DNA of 64,000 nt from Erigeron canadensis (Eukaryota > Streptophyta > Magnoliopsida > Asterales > Asteraceae). The position numbers and the translations under genes are program-made. Where the stretch lies: the NCBI RefSeq assembly GCF_010389155.1, contig NC_057762.1, positions 36,516,055 through 36,580,054 of the forward strand, given 5' to 3'. Positions within the stretch are counted from its first letter, which is position 1; each line of letters starts with the position of its first letter. The notes under the pieces are model-generated. The model made no database searches. It saw only the letters and a program-made list of their open reading frames with translations, and was not told the DNA's origin. Below, one piece after another: positions 1 to 12,200 of the stretch.

Positions 1-441
1 GTTTTTTTTCTTTTTCTTCCTGGATGCAGCACTTTTATTCTTCTCATTTTGAAACAGCTCCAACTCCGGTGTTTCAACACTTACATTCTTCTCATCTGCA
101 GCACTTTTACTTTTCTCATCGTATGCGGCAGCTTTCTTCTCTAGGTAACTTAATTAGATGCTTTCTTAATCTATGCTTGAAGGCGCGAAGAACAGAAGAT
201 TCATGTTCATTTGTAATATCTTTTATGTGGCTGTTGCCATTAATATTGGTATCAGTAACAAGTGTCTCAAGCGCCCCCCTCCCATAATGGTATTTACCTC
301 GGAATATACTAGCCTTCTCATATATAGGAAGAAGTGGCTACTTTTTATCAAACAGAAGTTGAAAACATCTAAGCTACACTGCGCTCCTTAAGTTCCTTTC
401 CATACAAGACTGCCCCCCTAAGATGCAGATCTATAGTTTGT
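1..441 (-). pseudogene. RPN10-like VWA protein, decayed copy of the last exon
   Basis: Read on the minus strand, this stretch aligns along its whole length with the last exon of the RPN10-like gene at 36139-36601. Shared blocks include a GKELKE-type segment, a NSHI-D-I segment, an ESSV segment and the lysine-rich repeats around NEKNKSAA. An in-frame TAG follows the segment equivalent to SGVA, and several indels shift the frame, so it cannot encode the domain. The upstream exons are not visible to its right, and the expected stop codon lies beyond the left edge. It is therefore a partial, probably dead, paralogue in opposite orientation about 34 kb from the apparently intact gene. It could also be the end of a longer pseudogene outside the window. 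Confidence 0.75.
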
Positions 442-619
442 CCAATGAACATATATAACTTTTTTTTCATTTGTGGGGGACCACGGGAAAAAGTAGAACA
501 TGCATGAGCCAACGCATCTTGCACGTCCGTTTCATCGTCAAGGCAACAAGGTATATCTGAGAAGCAAGCATAGACGCGTTTTCAGTTCAGCCATATAAAA
601 AGTTCAATCATTATACATA

Positions 620-725
620 CCTAGGTTAGAGCCCAGGACACTGTGGGACTCGAACCTGGCCTGGTGGAAAACCCCAAAGTCAAAGAGCTTACCAATGGGG
701 CGCACTAGCCCAACCCAACCCATAA
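620..725 (-). mobile_element. tRNA-derived SINE (fragment)
   Basis: On the minus strand there is a pol III A-box-like stretch (TTGGTAAGCTCTTTGACTT) followed by a B box (AGGTTCGAGTCCCA). The spacing is as in tRNA-derived SINEs, and it does not fold as a complete tRNA. The start resembles the SINE at 35498-35675, which also has the order 'cccattggtaag' then 'aggttcgagtccca'. The 3' end and target duplication are not clear. Confidence 0.6.
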
Positions 726-1017
726 TTGACATAAAGGTCAATCATACATACATAAAGAAAAAAAGAAAATGAGAAAAAAGGAAGGCAGGCAACTAACATT
801 GAAGGGCATTCAAGAGTTTCCGAAGATCACTAGTAGGAGGAACCAGTATGACATTAATTTTACTAGTATTAAAACAACAATATAGAGCATTAAAACAATA
901 AACAACAAAAGTAACTTAACAAAAAACCATCAATGTATCATAAACAAGCTACACTTTCCACTAACGCAAAGTAGTAAACTCATTGTAAAAAATAATAATA
1001 AAATCATCTATTTATAT

Positions 1018-1084
<67 letters not shown>
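1018..1084. repeat. AAT/ATT mirror microsatellite
   Basis: About eight AAT units switch directly to about thirteen ATT units. Because ATT is the reverse complement of AAT, the tract is an inverted repeat that could form a hairpin or cruciform. Such tracts are usually length-polymorphic. Confidence 0.9.
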
Positions 1085-1085
<1 letters not shown>

Positions 1086-1566
1086 GTAAAGAAACTAATA
1101 AGAGATACATAATTGGCTAAATGCAACAGCAACACTAATAAATTGATTTCTACTACACAAATTGCAAATTTACTAGTATTAGATTATGAAAGCCTTTGAA
1201 CTTAAAACCCGAGAGTGGGGTTTAAAAGCGTTTTTACTTATGAAGGTTTAAGAATATTCATATTCACTGAGAAAAAAAAAGAGTGCAAAAATTAAACGAT
1301 TTGTGATAATAACGTTGACACTGAAATTTTGACGATTAAATCGGAACTCTTTTATACAGTATTAACTTGGTAGCTAACAAAACGCCACGTCATCATTAAT
1401 TTGGCGGTTAAGATTAGATGTATAATATAAAAAAATATACAAGAAAAATACTTCATCCATCTTCTTCTTCCTCTAACGACATCCTCTCATTTCCCTCTCT
1501 TTCTTTATTTCTGTGTGTGTGTGTGTTTTCACTGTGTGTAATTAAACTATCATCATCATCATCATA

Positions 1567-4500
1567 ATGAAAGCATTATCAACAGCATCAATCGGCGGTG
1601 GCGGTAATATCCTCTGTTCTCATCGGTTAAATCTCTCCGGCAACAACCGTCAGTTAATCTCTTTCAATCAGTTGAATCTCCGGCGGAGCTCCGGTAGCTT
1701 CAATAATCAGGATCAGTTTATTGATAGACCTAAAAGTTACGTTAACCTTAGGTTTGTTGTTGTTAGAGCTGCGGATTCTTCTCCGGCGTCGGTTCCGGCT
1801 GCCGCTGCTAGTGGCGGAAAGGCGATAGTCGAAGACGAGGAGTTTTCGCTTGCGAAAGTATGTTATGTTTCTCGTTTCAAAAAATTTATGAAATTAAATA
1901 CATATATTTTTTTTATGTGTTTGTATGTATATTATATTTAGTTAGAATTGTTATATAAGAACATACTATTTAGATGATTGAATGTTGAGAATAGTACTGT
2001 AATAGGTTTAATATAAAAGAGAACCATATAGAATGCTGTATCTATAGTACCTACTTTATGCATCTAATTTCAATGTGAGACGGATAAACCTTATTGAGTA
2101 ATAGGCAATTCGGTAAAACAAGGATACACACAAAATAAGCCTTATAATAGGATACATACTATATTGTTTGGTGTGAAGTTGGATATATTTTTAAAATCTA
2201 ACCTAAAGAGTTACGCAGGATGTGAAGATACTCTTATTAGTGTTTTGTTTTAGTCGTATATCGGTTATTGATATGGTATGAAGAAGGCCTAAACCTCTTG
2301 AAGTACATTAGATCTAGAGGATTGTAAAATCTTGTCGTTTGTAATACGTATCATCTTGAATTAAAGAGACTTATAGGGGCAGGGCTGAAGCTTCCTCTTC
2401 GGCAATTATAATTTTAGAGGGTTGTAAAGAAGAGTTGTTCGTAGTGTATGTGTTAAGTCATTTAACCACTTATGTAACCATTTATTGCTATCATTACTGA
2501 ACTGTTTTTTTTTTAATGCCTCCTCTGCAGGTCTCCTTTGGTGTTATTGGACTAGGTCTTGGACTTTCACTCCTATCGTAAGTACCCTGTTGTTATGATT
2601 ATACTGTCTTAAGCTGTATTTCCCAAAGTGCTAAAGTAGTGCATATTGGAAAGCAAAAAATAAATTAATTAAAACATTATCTGCATAATGAGGAAAACGA
2701 GCCCCAAGTATAAAAGTTTGATTTTCCAAACATGCATTACAAACCGATAACGATGTTTTTTTGGCTGGTAAACCAATAGACTAAGTTTGTTTCACGTCAG
2801 ATATTTAGTTTGTATGTTTGTCTCACTTGAAACTATAGCCTTCATGCACTTTCCATGTACATTATATCAGTCATTAGGAAGTTAAATGCCATGTAGTTTC
2901 TAGCAGTCCCTTTTAGTCTGCCGTTTCAAGCATTCCTGATGATGTGTTGAGTAAGCTTTGCAGTTATGGTTTTGGAGCATATTTCAATATTCTCCCAGGA
3001 TCTGAATGGTCAGCATTGATGTTGACGTATGGATTTCCTCTGACGATTATTGGGATGGCTCTCAAGGTGAATCAATATTACTTCGTTTGATTATCTTTAT
3101 CTTACATTATGCATCACATAGGAACATAAATCAAGCAATATCAAGTTCTAGTAAATCATACACCATTTCTTATGTTTGTGGCTGGGAATATTACGTTGAA
3201 AAGTAGCTATCTGCTGTGTGAGTATGAGATGCATTAAAACTTGTATGCTTCTTTTGCTGTACATGTCAATGTTCATGACAAGCAAATTTGTTCTCCATGT
3301 TAACCATATAAACATTTTTGCAGTACGCAGAACTCAAACCAGTGCCATGTTTGACTTACTCTGATGCTCAGGCTCTGAGAGAAAAATGTGCGACCCCTAT
3401 CCTTAAGCAGGTTAGAAAAATACTTGTTTGTAATGGGTTGTTAGCACTAAAACGGGGGGTAGTACAATCTACAATGCTCAATACCGGGACACATGTCACA
3501 AAGAGTACCAATGTCTTATTTATGCTTTCTCTATTTGCCATCATAATAAATCGCTAAAGATGTGAGCGCCCTACCTAAATATTTATCATCAAATGATTAC
3601 ATTCACATGCAGTACCTCATAAGAAAAAGCATACAAGTCAATTTTGAAGTGATGTACATATCCAATGCTATCATCTAGTCATCTCTTTAACCTGGATTTG
3701 TGAGGGCACAATAGAGCTCTCATCCTAAGAACTGACTCATTCAACTTTTGTCTATGCTATATTTACAACCAACAATCTCCATGATAATAAACCATATCAA
3801 TATGTTACCTCCCTCATCAAATAGTTATATATATAATCTGAGGCGTTTGCTTGCTCGGTGGCAAATTTTGTTTTCAATTTCTTATAGTTAGTGTGCTTAT
3901 TCCCATGCCTGTATTTCCTTGTTCATGCTACGACTTAGTCTAACGAAAGAATGGAGTTATTACCTACCTGTGACACATGTCTGTGTGGTTGGAGATATTT
4001 GTGTTGATTGTGTTAGTACCTTTTCCTCCATTGTTTACTGGTCAAATTGATCCTTTGTGTTAGGTCAGGGATGATGTTATCAGATACCGCTATGGAGATG
4101 AACAACATTTGGACGAGGCTTTGAAGCGTATCTTCCAGTATGGTCTGGTATGTTCTTTCTTTCATAAACATCTTATGTGTGCTCGTTTCTTGCTGATCTC
4201 AATAACATGAAACAAAACTAAATTTCCAGTAAACAATATGCACGTAGTTTAGCCTGTTAGCTATCCACTATCATTGTCAATGTAAATTATGAATACTTAA
4301 AGTTGGTCATTAAGATGTTCTTTTGACGATAAACTTCCAGTAAACATACTATGCTGATATCTGAATAATTTATTGTTTGATTTAGGGTGGCGGTGTGTCA
4401 CGAAGGAATGCTCCAGTTTTACAAAAAATCCGTGAAGAAGTAAGCCTCTTGATTTTTATCAATTATATTGCTACTTTGACATTTACTTATCTGTATGTCA

Positions 4501-6932
4501 GCATACCCAATTTGACATAATCGGAATTGACTGTACTACCAATTAACTTGTTAGATCTCCTATTGCTTCTAATATACTTCACTTACGAAATTGCATATAT
4601 ACACGAATACACTGTTGAGTCCTCATGTGATTGTCTTAGCGACAATTTATTCATCAAAAATTCCAGATGAAAAATTTTCAACAAGCTGTTCGCCTGTTCG
4701 CACATTTATATCATCTTCTTTTCCTAAAATTTGTCTAGTTACATTACTTCCCCAGTACAGATATATTATTGATCAATGTCGTTGGACCGATCAAAATTAA
4801 AACTAAATACCACTAATTAGCTAGGGCAAGTAGAGTATCGTATCCACAAGGAATCAAGGGAAAGTGTTGAATAAGTTACAAGAATTAATTGAACTAGACA
4901 TAAACTTAAAACGATTTGATTGATTGATTTTGATTAAAACTACAATTGATCATAAACTTAACAAAATACTTCAATTAAATAAACGGGATCATTCTCATGC
5001 TTCAAATTATGCTTTCTTTTATGTAACCTAACTTATATTCGTTGGAAACCACATAGACATGATTCGTTATAATGTTTGGATTGAATGAACTTAAAAACTA
5101 AAGTAATCGGTTGTGATGATTCACGATAATGAAAAACCGAGGAATTGACACAACTAGATTTTCAATTCATTAACATAGAATTACAAGTTTATGAGAGATT
5201 CTTTCAATAATCCATGATAAACAATAATTTGAAATCAAAAGATGGATGAAATTCATTCAAAGTCATAGACATGTAACCATTCATTCAAATCCAAACAAAA
5301 TTGATGCAAAACACAATTAAGAATTAAACATCTAATCCAACATGAATATGAGAAAGGTTGAACATAAAAGTCTTACATAATTGTTCACATGAGAATGATT
5401 AAAAGAGAATTAGCCTATAATCTTCATCATTGATAGCATCATTGATTCTTCAATTAGGGCTTGAATCTCCATGGAATTGTGATTTGATGATGATCTTGGG
5501 GTGTTGTGTGTGTTAGAAAACTGCCCAGGTATGTGAAAATATGAATCGGTAACTTCCCGGTTCGTGACTAGAATGGATATAAACTAAAAAATAATAAAAG
5601 CCCTAAAATTCGGAATTCTTGTACAGCTATGGCCGTCCCAGACTGCCTCCTGGGCGTCTGAGACTGCCCTCCAGAAATGCAATTTTCCAGACTTTTGCCT
5701 TGACACTTCTTGACTTGATTCTTGACTTTGCTTGACTTGTTTATGATCCATTTAACTTCAATTTGTCACCAAAGACCTGAAACACTTAAACAAACATAAA
5801 AACGCCCTAATCGTCTATTAACATTCACAAAGCATGTCCGTTTTCATATCTTAAAGTAGTACGGATTAGGCGTTTATCAATTATAATTTTCCTGTGGTAT
5901 CGATATCAACTACAAGATACCTCAAAAGGTCAATTTTCATGCTTAAGTTACCTATTGGTGTATGAGCATTACAGATTGTCCAAATATGCTGCTATTTTTG
6001 CGGAATAGTGGAGTTTGTAAGTTCTACTCAACTTACCGGATATGCTATATGGTTCAGGTTACAGAAGATGGTAAATATTGCTTAGTGTTGGTGTTCGAAG
6101 CCAAAGCACTTGAGTTGACTGATTTTGAAAAAAGACAGGTACTTCCTTTTTATGAATAACTTGAGTATCTCCCAACGGTAAATTGGTCAAATCTAGAGGT
6201 GACAAATGGATATTCTTTTTCTAGTACATATCTGAACGGGTCAAATTGATCCATTCACACTGGTTGTCCACCTTTCAGTCTTTTTAAATAATGATGTATT
6301 CACTATGATTACAAATACTATATAGTATTAAAAGTAACAATCTAGGTTCTGTAGTAAAACCAATTATGAGTTTGTAAGCATTTGACTGCACTTTGGACTT
6401 TTGGAGGACATTCTTTTGCTAGATTGGCATATAACCACAGATTTACAAATTGTCTACAGTTGAGGTCCTTGAGGACTTCCTATGCATTTAAACCATTTCA
6501 TGTTCATTTAATTTTTAGATTTTTCCCATCTGACATGATGGAAGTAAAAAATGTAACCCTAAATGACACAATCTTAGGAAACTGAGTTGAAAAGTGTCAC
6601 CTCTTAAGTAAAAACGTAACTCAAAATGACACAGTAATATGTCCCTAGATGCAGCAAGAGTTGGGTCAAGTGTTTTTTGATTTGGCCACAGCTATAGTTT
6701 TTGTTGTAATTTACTGCATATAACATGTTAACAATACTGTTTCACAGCAAAAATTTGCTTCCTTTTTTGGCCCGGGAATCACTGCTGAAGTCGGTGAGTT
6801 TTTGTATGTTGAGATTTATATGAAGTTCACAAATTATGTTAAAAAAATTAATCATATATTATTGTGGTTGCAGGGAAAGGAGAAGAAGAGAGTACGTACG
6901 ATGTACGCCTAATTTCCAACAACACGTTGTAA
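1567..6932 (+). CDS. DUF2854 / slr0575-like thylakoid membrane protein, nine exons
   Basis: Exons: 1567-1857, 2531-2577, 2964-3066, 3324-3410, 4064-4147, 4386-4439, 6058-6138, 6748-6793, 6874-6932. All introns are GT-AG and phases match throughout, giving 283 residues ending in NNTL. The first about 70 residues are Ser/Arg/Asn-rich with few acidic residues, like a chloroplast transit peptide. Two hydrophobic segments follow: VSFGVIGLGLGLSLLS and the stretch through MLTYGFPLTIIGMALK. A conserved soluble part then includes the blocks CLTYSDAQALREK, DDVIRYRYGDEQHL and FFGPGITAEVG. This fits the plant/cyanobacterial DUF2854 family (thylakoid membrane protein slr0575-like), recalled from memory. 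The biochemical role is unknown. The start is the first ATG after a pyrimidine-rich leader. Intron 6 is enlarged by a repeat-like insertion. Confidence 0.85.
4755..5885. repeat. Repeat-like insertion inside intron 6
   Basis: Intron 6 (4440-6057) is far longer than its neighbours. The block has imperfect inverted ends (ATTGATCAATG at the left, ATTGATAAACG read inward from the right) and no coding potential. A stretch near 4830 (AGTATCGTATCCACAAGG) resembles sequence that recurs in non-autonomous plant repeats. The family is not identified and the borders are approximate. Confidence 0.4.
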
Positions 6933-9268
6933 TTACTACATGCTACTTGAATACCATTTGTATCTGCTAGAAATGAGTTCCACTAATTTTTCATAGCTGG
7001 GGAAACGTTGAATAATCCATTATCTTATTATTTATATATAAGAATGAAAAAATTGTCCTGCTGTATCATAGATAAGGGAGAGAGTCATTAGCATAGCATA
7101 ATGCCATAATGGCCCTTCTTGCGGCTACAAACAAGCAAAGTTTTATCAATCAAATAATTCAAGTTTTAAGTACCAAAAGAGTTTGATATATAAACAAGTT
7201 AAATTGGGTTCTATCGTGTACTTCTTACATCACCGTTTCTTTCACCACTAACATATGATCCCAAAGAAGAAACAAGAGGTTATTTAAGAACCAATGATTT
7301 ACTTTCCTCCACCAATGGCAAAATATTATTAAAAAGCCCCCTTTATATAAAGGTAAAGATCCCTTTATTTATATAAACGGTAATAATTATTAAAGAACTC
7401 AAATAGGAGTGGCATCAGGGGTGTAGACAAAACGACACAGTTCGCGAGTTACCCAAAATCGACTCAAAAATTTTTCGTAATCGACTCATTCTGAATCAAC
7501 CCAAGCTCGATCTCAAGCTACTCGAGTAGACATTCGAGTCGATCTTGAGCCTCGAATTAGCCTACTTTACTCGAGTAAAGTGGCAATGTTTCCTAAGTCT
7601 TGGGCATCGCCCATGCAAACTTGAGTAGACATTTGAGTCGATCTCAGTAGAAATTCATCTCGACTTGACATTAAAAGTTTGCCTCCCTTTTTAGCCCAGG
7701 AATCGCTGCCGAAGTTGATGAGTTGAAATGTGTATAAAGTTGACAAAAAGAAAGATAGAATTGTGGTCAAATTTTATCAGAGATTGTAATTACTCTACAT
7801 GCTACTTGTATCCGATTTGTATTTACTAGGAAATACTTCCACAGGATTTTCCATTGCCTGGGAAAATATTGTATATTTCCTTTTTATTATTATTACCATA
7901 TAAAAGAAGGGAAAATGTTATGAACTCACATCAATTACACACATGTTAAATAGCCCTACATAAATTTTATGGTATTTGTGAGAAGAATATCATCTAGTTA
8001 AATGATGTTAACATCATATAATTTATCCCCATAAAAGAATGAATATGTTGCCTTAAAGAGATGTCATAGATAAAACAAAACATAGTAATTCCGTTGCCGT
8101 ACTGCTAAAGGCTTTATATTTATTTGTCAGGGACTCAGGACCACAAAGTAAGCTTTTATAAAGCAACGATTTCAAGAAAGAGTTTCAAAATGTGTAAGTT
8201 TTACATAAGCACTTTGATCATCAGTAAAGCTTTGGGTTCTATTTTTTGTTCACCATTCAACCCTGGAAAGTCAGACGATGGGTTCAAAAAAAAAAAGGCC
8301 CATACCTAATTGATGGTGTTTCTATCACCAAGATTAGCAAACTAATTATGTAGCTCCCTCTAGCATCAAAACACATAAGCAATTCCTTCAAACTTGGATC
8401 ATAGAGTAGTGGAACTAAAACACAGCATCTTACTTGTAAGAACAATAGACCAAGACCTCCAAAATGATTGTGGTTTACAAAAGGCTTGCAAATTCAAAAG
8501 GCTGATTTATAATGCATTACATCCAGGATCAAATGCAAAACTCACCAGAAGCTACTCGGCTATAACTAACAGACGTTGTGATATAACATAGCGTTGCCCC
8601 CATCAACATTAAAATAGGGATGGCAACAATCTTAAACCATGACCGTTAGAAGTCTTAGAGCATAACATAACATTGACCCTAGAAGCATTAAAATAGAAGA
8701 CCATTCTACACATGAGCACATCCACTAATTTTTATAGCATTTTCTAAACCGGGACCTGCACAATAACACCACAGATATTATTAGCAGTTTTTACTAACTT
8801 TGTCATATTATGGTAATTTATACATTTAATACATAGTAGTAGAAATTTTTCTTAGACTCTGCTAATCAAACATTGCTACTTTTGGGAGGTAACAAAAGGG
8901 GTACCAAATTGTAGTGACACTAACCATACATTTCCATTACACATCAAATTCATCCATCAATATGACGTAAGTGGATATCCACCGGATCGAATGACTATTA
9001 AAATACCTACACATATCAGTATATCATTGATGGAACATCTTCCCACACCCTTTAAAATTTGCACTTGTATCATTATTTGGTGTTCCTGTTAAACTATCCA
9101 AAATCTCATGAGATAAATTTTGACTTAGTCCATAAACCAGGCTACAGAATGGTAATTGCTGAACAGGTTAATGAAGGATGCCTTTGGTCAAATTCATTAA
9201 TCATTAACAGAATGTAATCTTAACTTAACAGTGAATAACATATATCATTTAAAACCAAAGAACAAGAG
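6933..9268. other. Intergenic region between two convergent genes
   Basis: The 3' flank of the upstream gene runs to about 7100. A CTCGAG/GAGTCGA-rich stretch (about 7440-7660) looks like degenerate repeat DNA. The decayed 3'-end duplicate at 7675-7875 is listed separately. Around 8580-8700 an imperfect direct repeat (CATTAAAATAG preceded by a similar 20-bp stretch) occurs twice. No coding exon could be supported, and the open frames at 8124-8591 show no codon or family signal. Confidence 0.5.
7675..7875 (+). pseudogene. Decayed duplicate of exons 8-9 and 3' UTR of the DUF2854-like gene
   Basis: The segment from TTTGCCTCCCTTTTTAGCCC matches exon 8 (TTTGCTTCCTTTTTTGGCCC) and continues into its donor region. 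Further on it has TAATTACTCTACATGCTACTTG, matching the gene's stop codon and 3' UTR, then sequence parallel to the UTR up to TGGGAAAA. Most of exon 9 is lost. The order and spacing match 6748-7010. It is a partial tandem duplicate and no longer coding. Confidence 0.75.
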
Positions 9269-12200
9269 TTACCTTAAAAGATTTATGTGACTCTCAATCA
9301 AACCCGTCTGTTCATCATCAAACTCAAACCAATTGTCAACCACTTCAACTGCATGATCTCCAGTTCCTATATCTGTTGATAGGTAACTATAAGTAATTGT
9401 GATACATATATACAGCCAGGTATAACCCCAGAAACTAGACATTACCTTGAAGAAGAATACCAGCTTTGTCAGAACACCCCTTCAATCGCCAGTACAGATG
9501 TCCTTTATTGTCTCTAAATATTGGCTCTGTTCTCACAGAGTCCGGCCTTTCTTTATCTACATAAATGTAGACAACTTGGTCATTAGTTGGCACATCGTAT
9601 GGTTATAAAAGTCTGAAAGTACCAAATTTTAGGTGTTGGATTAAGCTATTGAGTGCGCGATACAGCTCATGGGTATCATGCTATCACTCTCATTGTGTCA
9701 TTCAGTCACACTGACTAAATATGAGAGTGAAAATAAGCAGAACCAAAGTGGCCTAGTGGTTAGGCGTCATCCTGATGTCCTCACAAAAGATATCCAGTGC
9801 AAGCCTCCCTAGATAAACACCTTGAGTGGCCTGGGAGAGGGTTCGGAAACAGTCTAGAGGATACCCGGTTAGGCCGCATACATTTGAATATCAATCTCGT
9901 TCTCCCAGAGTTATCCAAAATGGGTCAATCTATTGATTCCATGAATCAAATATTTTTATCTATCAGAATGCAAGGAAGCAAAGACACACCTATGGGAACC
10001 ATTGTTTTACATTCAAGCATCTCAGCATGAGCTTCAGCTGCTTTATTCTTGATCTTAGAAACAATTGCATCATATTCCATTGTAGTAAGAGGAACACCCT
10101 CATTCGCTATGACCGCTTTGGCAACATCATCAAGCATTTTCTGCTTCAAGCTTTTCTCCTATAAATTAGAAAATAGAACGCATAAATTATCAAAACAAAC
10201 TGAAAGTCAATGTCTGAGCAAACAACGGCACATTGCCATCTATACCTTATCTTTTGCAGCACAGAGCTTATCCTTTGCTTCCTTTTTCTTTTCAACAAAT
10301 TTGACATTTTGATCATCCATCCAAGTTCTTAATTTTCTGTCGTGATATTGGAGCATTGAACAAATCACTGGATCATACCAACTTAAATATCAAACATAAG
10401 TTACCTAAAATATGTAAAGTAATCTTACTCGGTCCCAAGAACTTCATCGCAAAGGCAGATTAAGAGTCTAAGTTTCATTGATGCATCTAAACTATCATAT
10501 TCCCCAGCTTCTGTTTCTATACAGTCCATATGTTTCAATTGAGATTTAGAAATGCAACTTTTTAGAGCTTTCCACCATGAATCATTTCCAAGAGTCAGAT
10601 CTGATGATGATGATCTGAAAAGTTATGCATCCTTATAAGTACATATACCATAATATAAAATATTGCCCTACTTTACTAACGAGATAACAGTATAAGGTCA
10701 ATACTCTGATTCAGATTCAGATTCAGATTCCTCTTGTATAACAGACAGCAACTGAATATGAAACTGGATTACTGAAGTAAATTTCCCACGACGTGTACTT
10801 CGACCGTTTATTAAATCTCTCAGAACTGCTTCCGCCTGCCCCTTTTTGACATCTAGAATCTGCATAAGTAAATTAAATATTAAATACATATATGCATGCT
10901 TTCATGTGTTAAAGGAAATCATGATGCTTAAGTAAACTTAAGAGAATAACTCTCCATATTATATAAAATGAGCTGAAAAACAAAGTTACCTTTCCAAATG
11001 TAGAACAGAATTCTAACAATTGCAATGCATTACCAGCATCCTCTTTTGGGAGGTCTACCCCCGCTATAGTTACCAACTCACTTCCGGTTGGTAAAGGAAT
11101 AACAGCCTCAAACGAACTAATAGCATTTTGTTTTACTTTTGAATGTTGATTGCCATTCAAATGCTGGGTTGCAGTGTGATCACAAGTAGTAGTTTTTTCT
11201 CCAGGCTCATTTTGTGGTTGTTGAGCCCTATTATCCTTCAGACTTGTGCCACTACTCACAATTTCTCCACAAATCTCCTTTGATTCTTTTGAGTTAGTTT
11301 TCTTTTGCTTCTTCTCATTAGAGGCATGGTCACCAACCCCAATGGTGTCTTGCATGACTTTAACCCGTTTTTGCTTTATTTTCTGTGGTTTCTCCAAAAG
11401 CTGGGCTGCTTTTTGATCATGAACAATAGTATTTCCTTCTGCCTCATTTTCTGGTTTACGTTTGGTAGTTTCTCCAACAAACTCCTTTGAAGATTTTGAT
11501 TTAACTTTCTTTTGATTCTTCTCATTAAGAGCATGATCGCTAACCCCAGTGCCATTTTGCATAACTTCTGCTCCTTTTCGCTTCTTTTTCCTTGGTTTGT
11601 TCTCAGCATGAGGTGGTACTGAAAGCTGGGAATCAGCATTTGAATCGGTCTTTCCATCAAACAGATTTTCCTTGCCCAGTTTCTTTGGTGAAGTAATCAT
11701 GATTTCCTGTTGAATATAGATAAAGCAGCATATATAAAAAGCTCAAGCAATCTTTCAAACAGCTGATAATGTCTGAAAACCCTAAGCTGTAAAAGCATAT
11801 ATAGTGAATATCGTATAACAGAGGCTAAATTGTTCAATTAAGGTCACATAATATCCATATTCCATAGCAAGTCAAACATGTAATAGAAACTAGTGAATGT
11901 ACCTAAAGAGTTAAAAACCAATCATGTGAATGTGATGTGAGTGATCATCTTCAAAGTTCGATTACTTTTTCAGTTTTCACAACAAAATTTTCTAATTTTA
12001 AAACTAAGTGTATCAAACTACCAACCAATACTTTAAACTATTGGTGAAAACAAAACAGGGTATTGAAATACCATAGGGACAAAAGTTGCTAATTACTCTA
12101 AAAAGGTTACTTAAAAAGGTGTTACTCTAAACTTACTGAGTGTTTCTAATACATAAACTTCTTAAACCTTTGCTCTTAAGAAAAGACAACACTGTCATTG

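Larger units (their letters stand above)
442..1566. other. Intergenic region and 5' flank of the DUF2854-like gene
   Basis: Apart from the SINE and the AAT/ATT microsatellite listed separately, no gene is seen. The last 150 bases before the start codon at 1567 are a pyrimidine-rich leader (CTTCTTCTTCCTC, a short GT repeat, ATC repeats) of the kind seen in plant 5' UTRs. A CACGTCA motif, bZIP-like, lies near 1386. No convincing TATA box could be chosen among the many AT-rich stretches near 1420-1440. Confidence 0.5.

Noticed and set aside
8617..8640. TAGGGATGGCAAC, looking like another hAT end
   Set aside because: No matching inverted end or 8-bp duplication found nearby.
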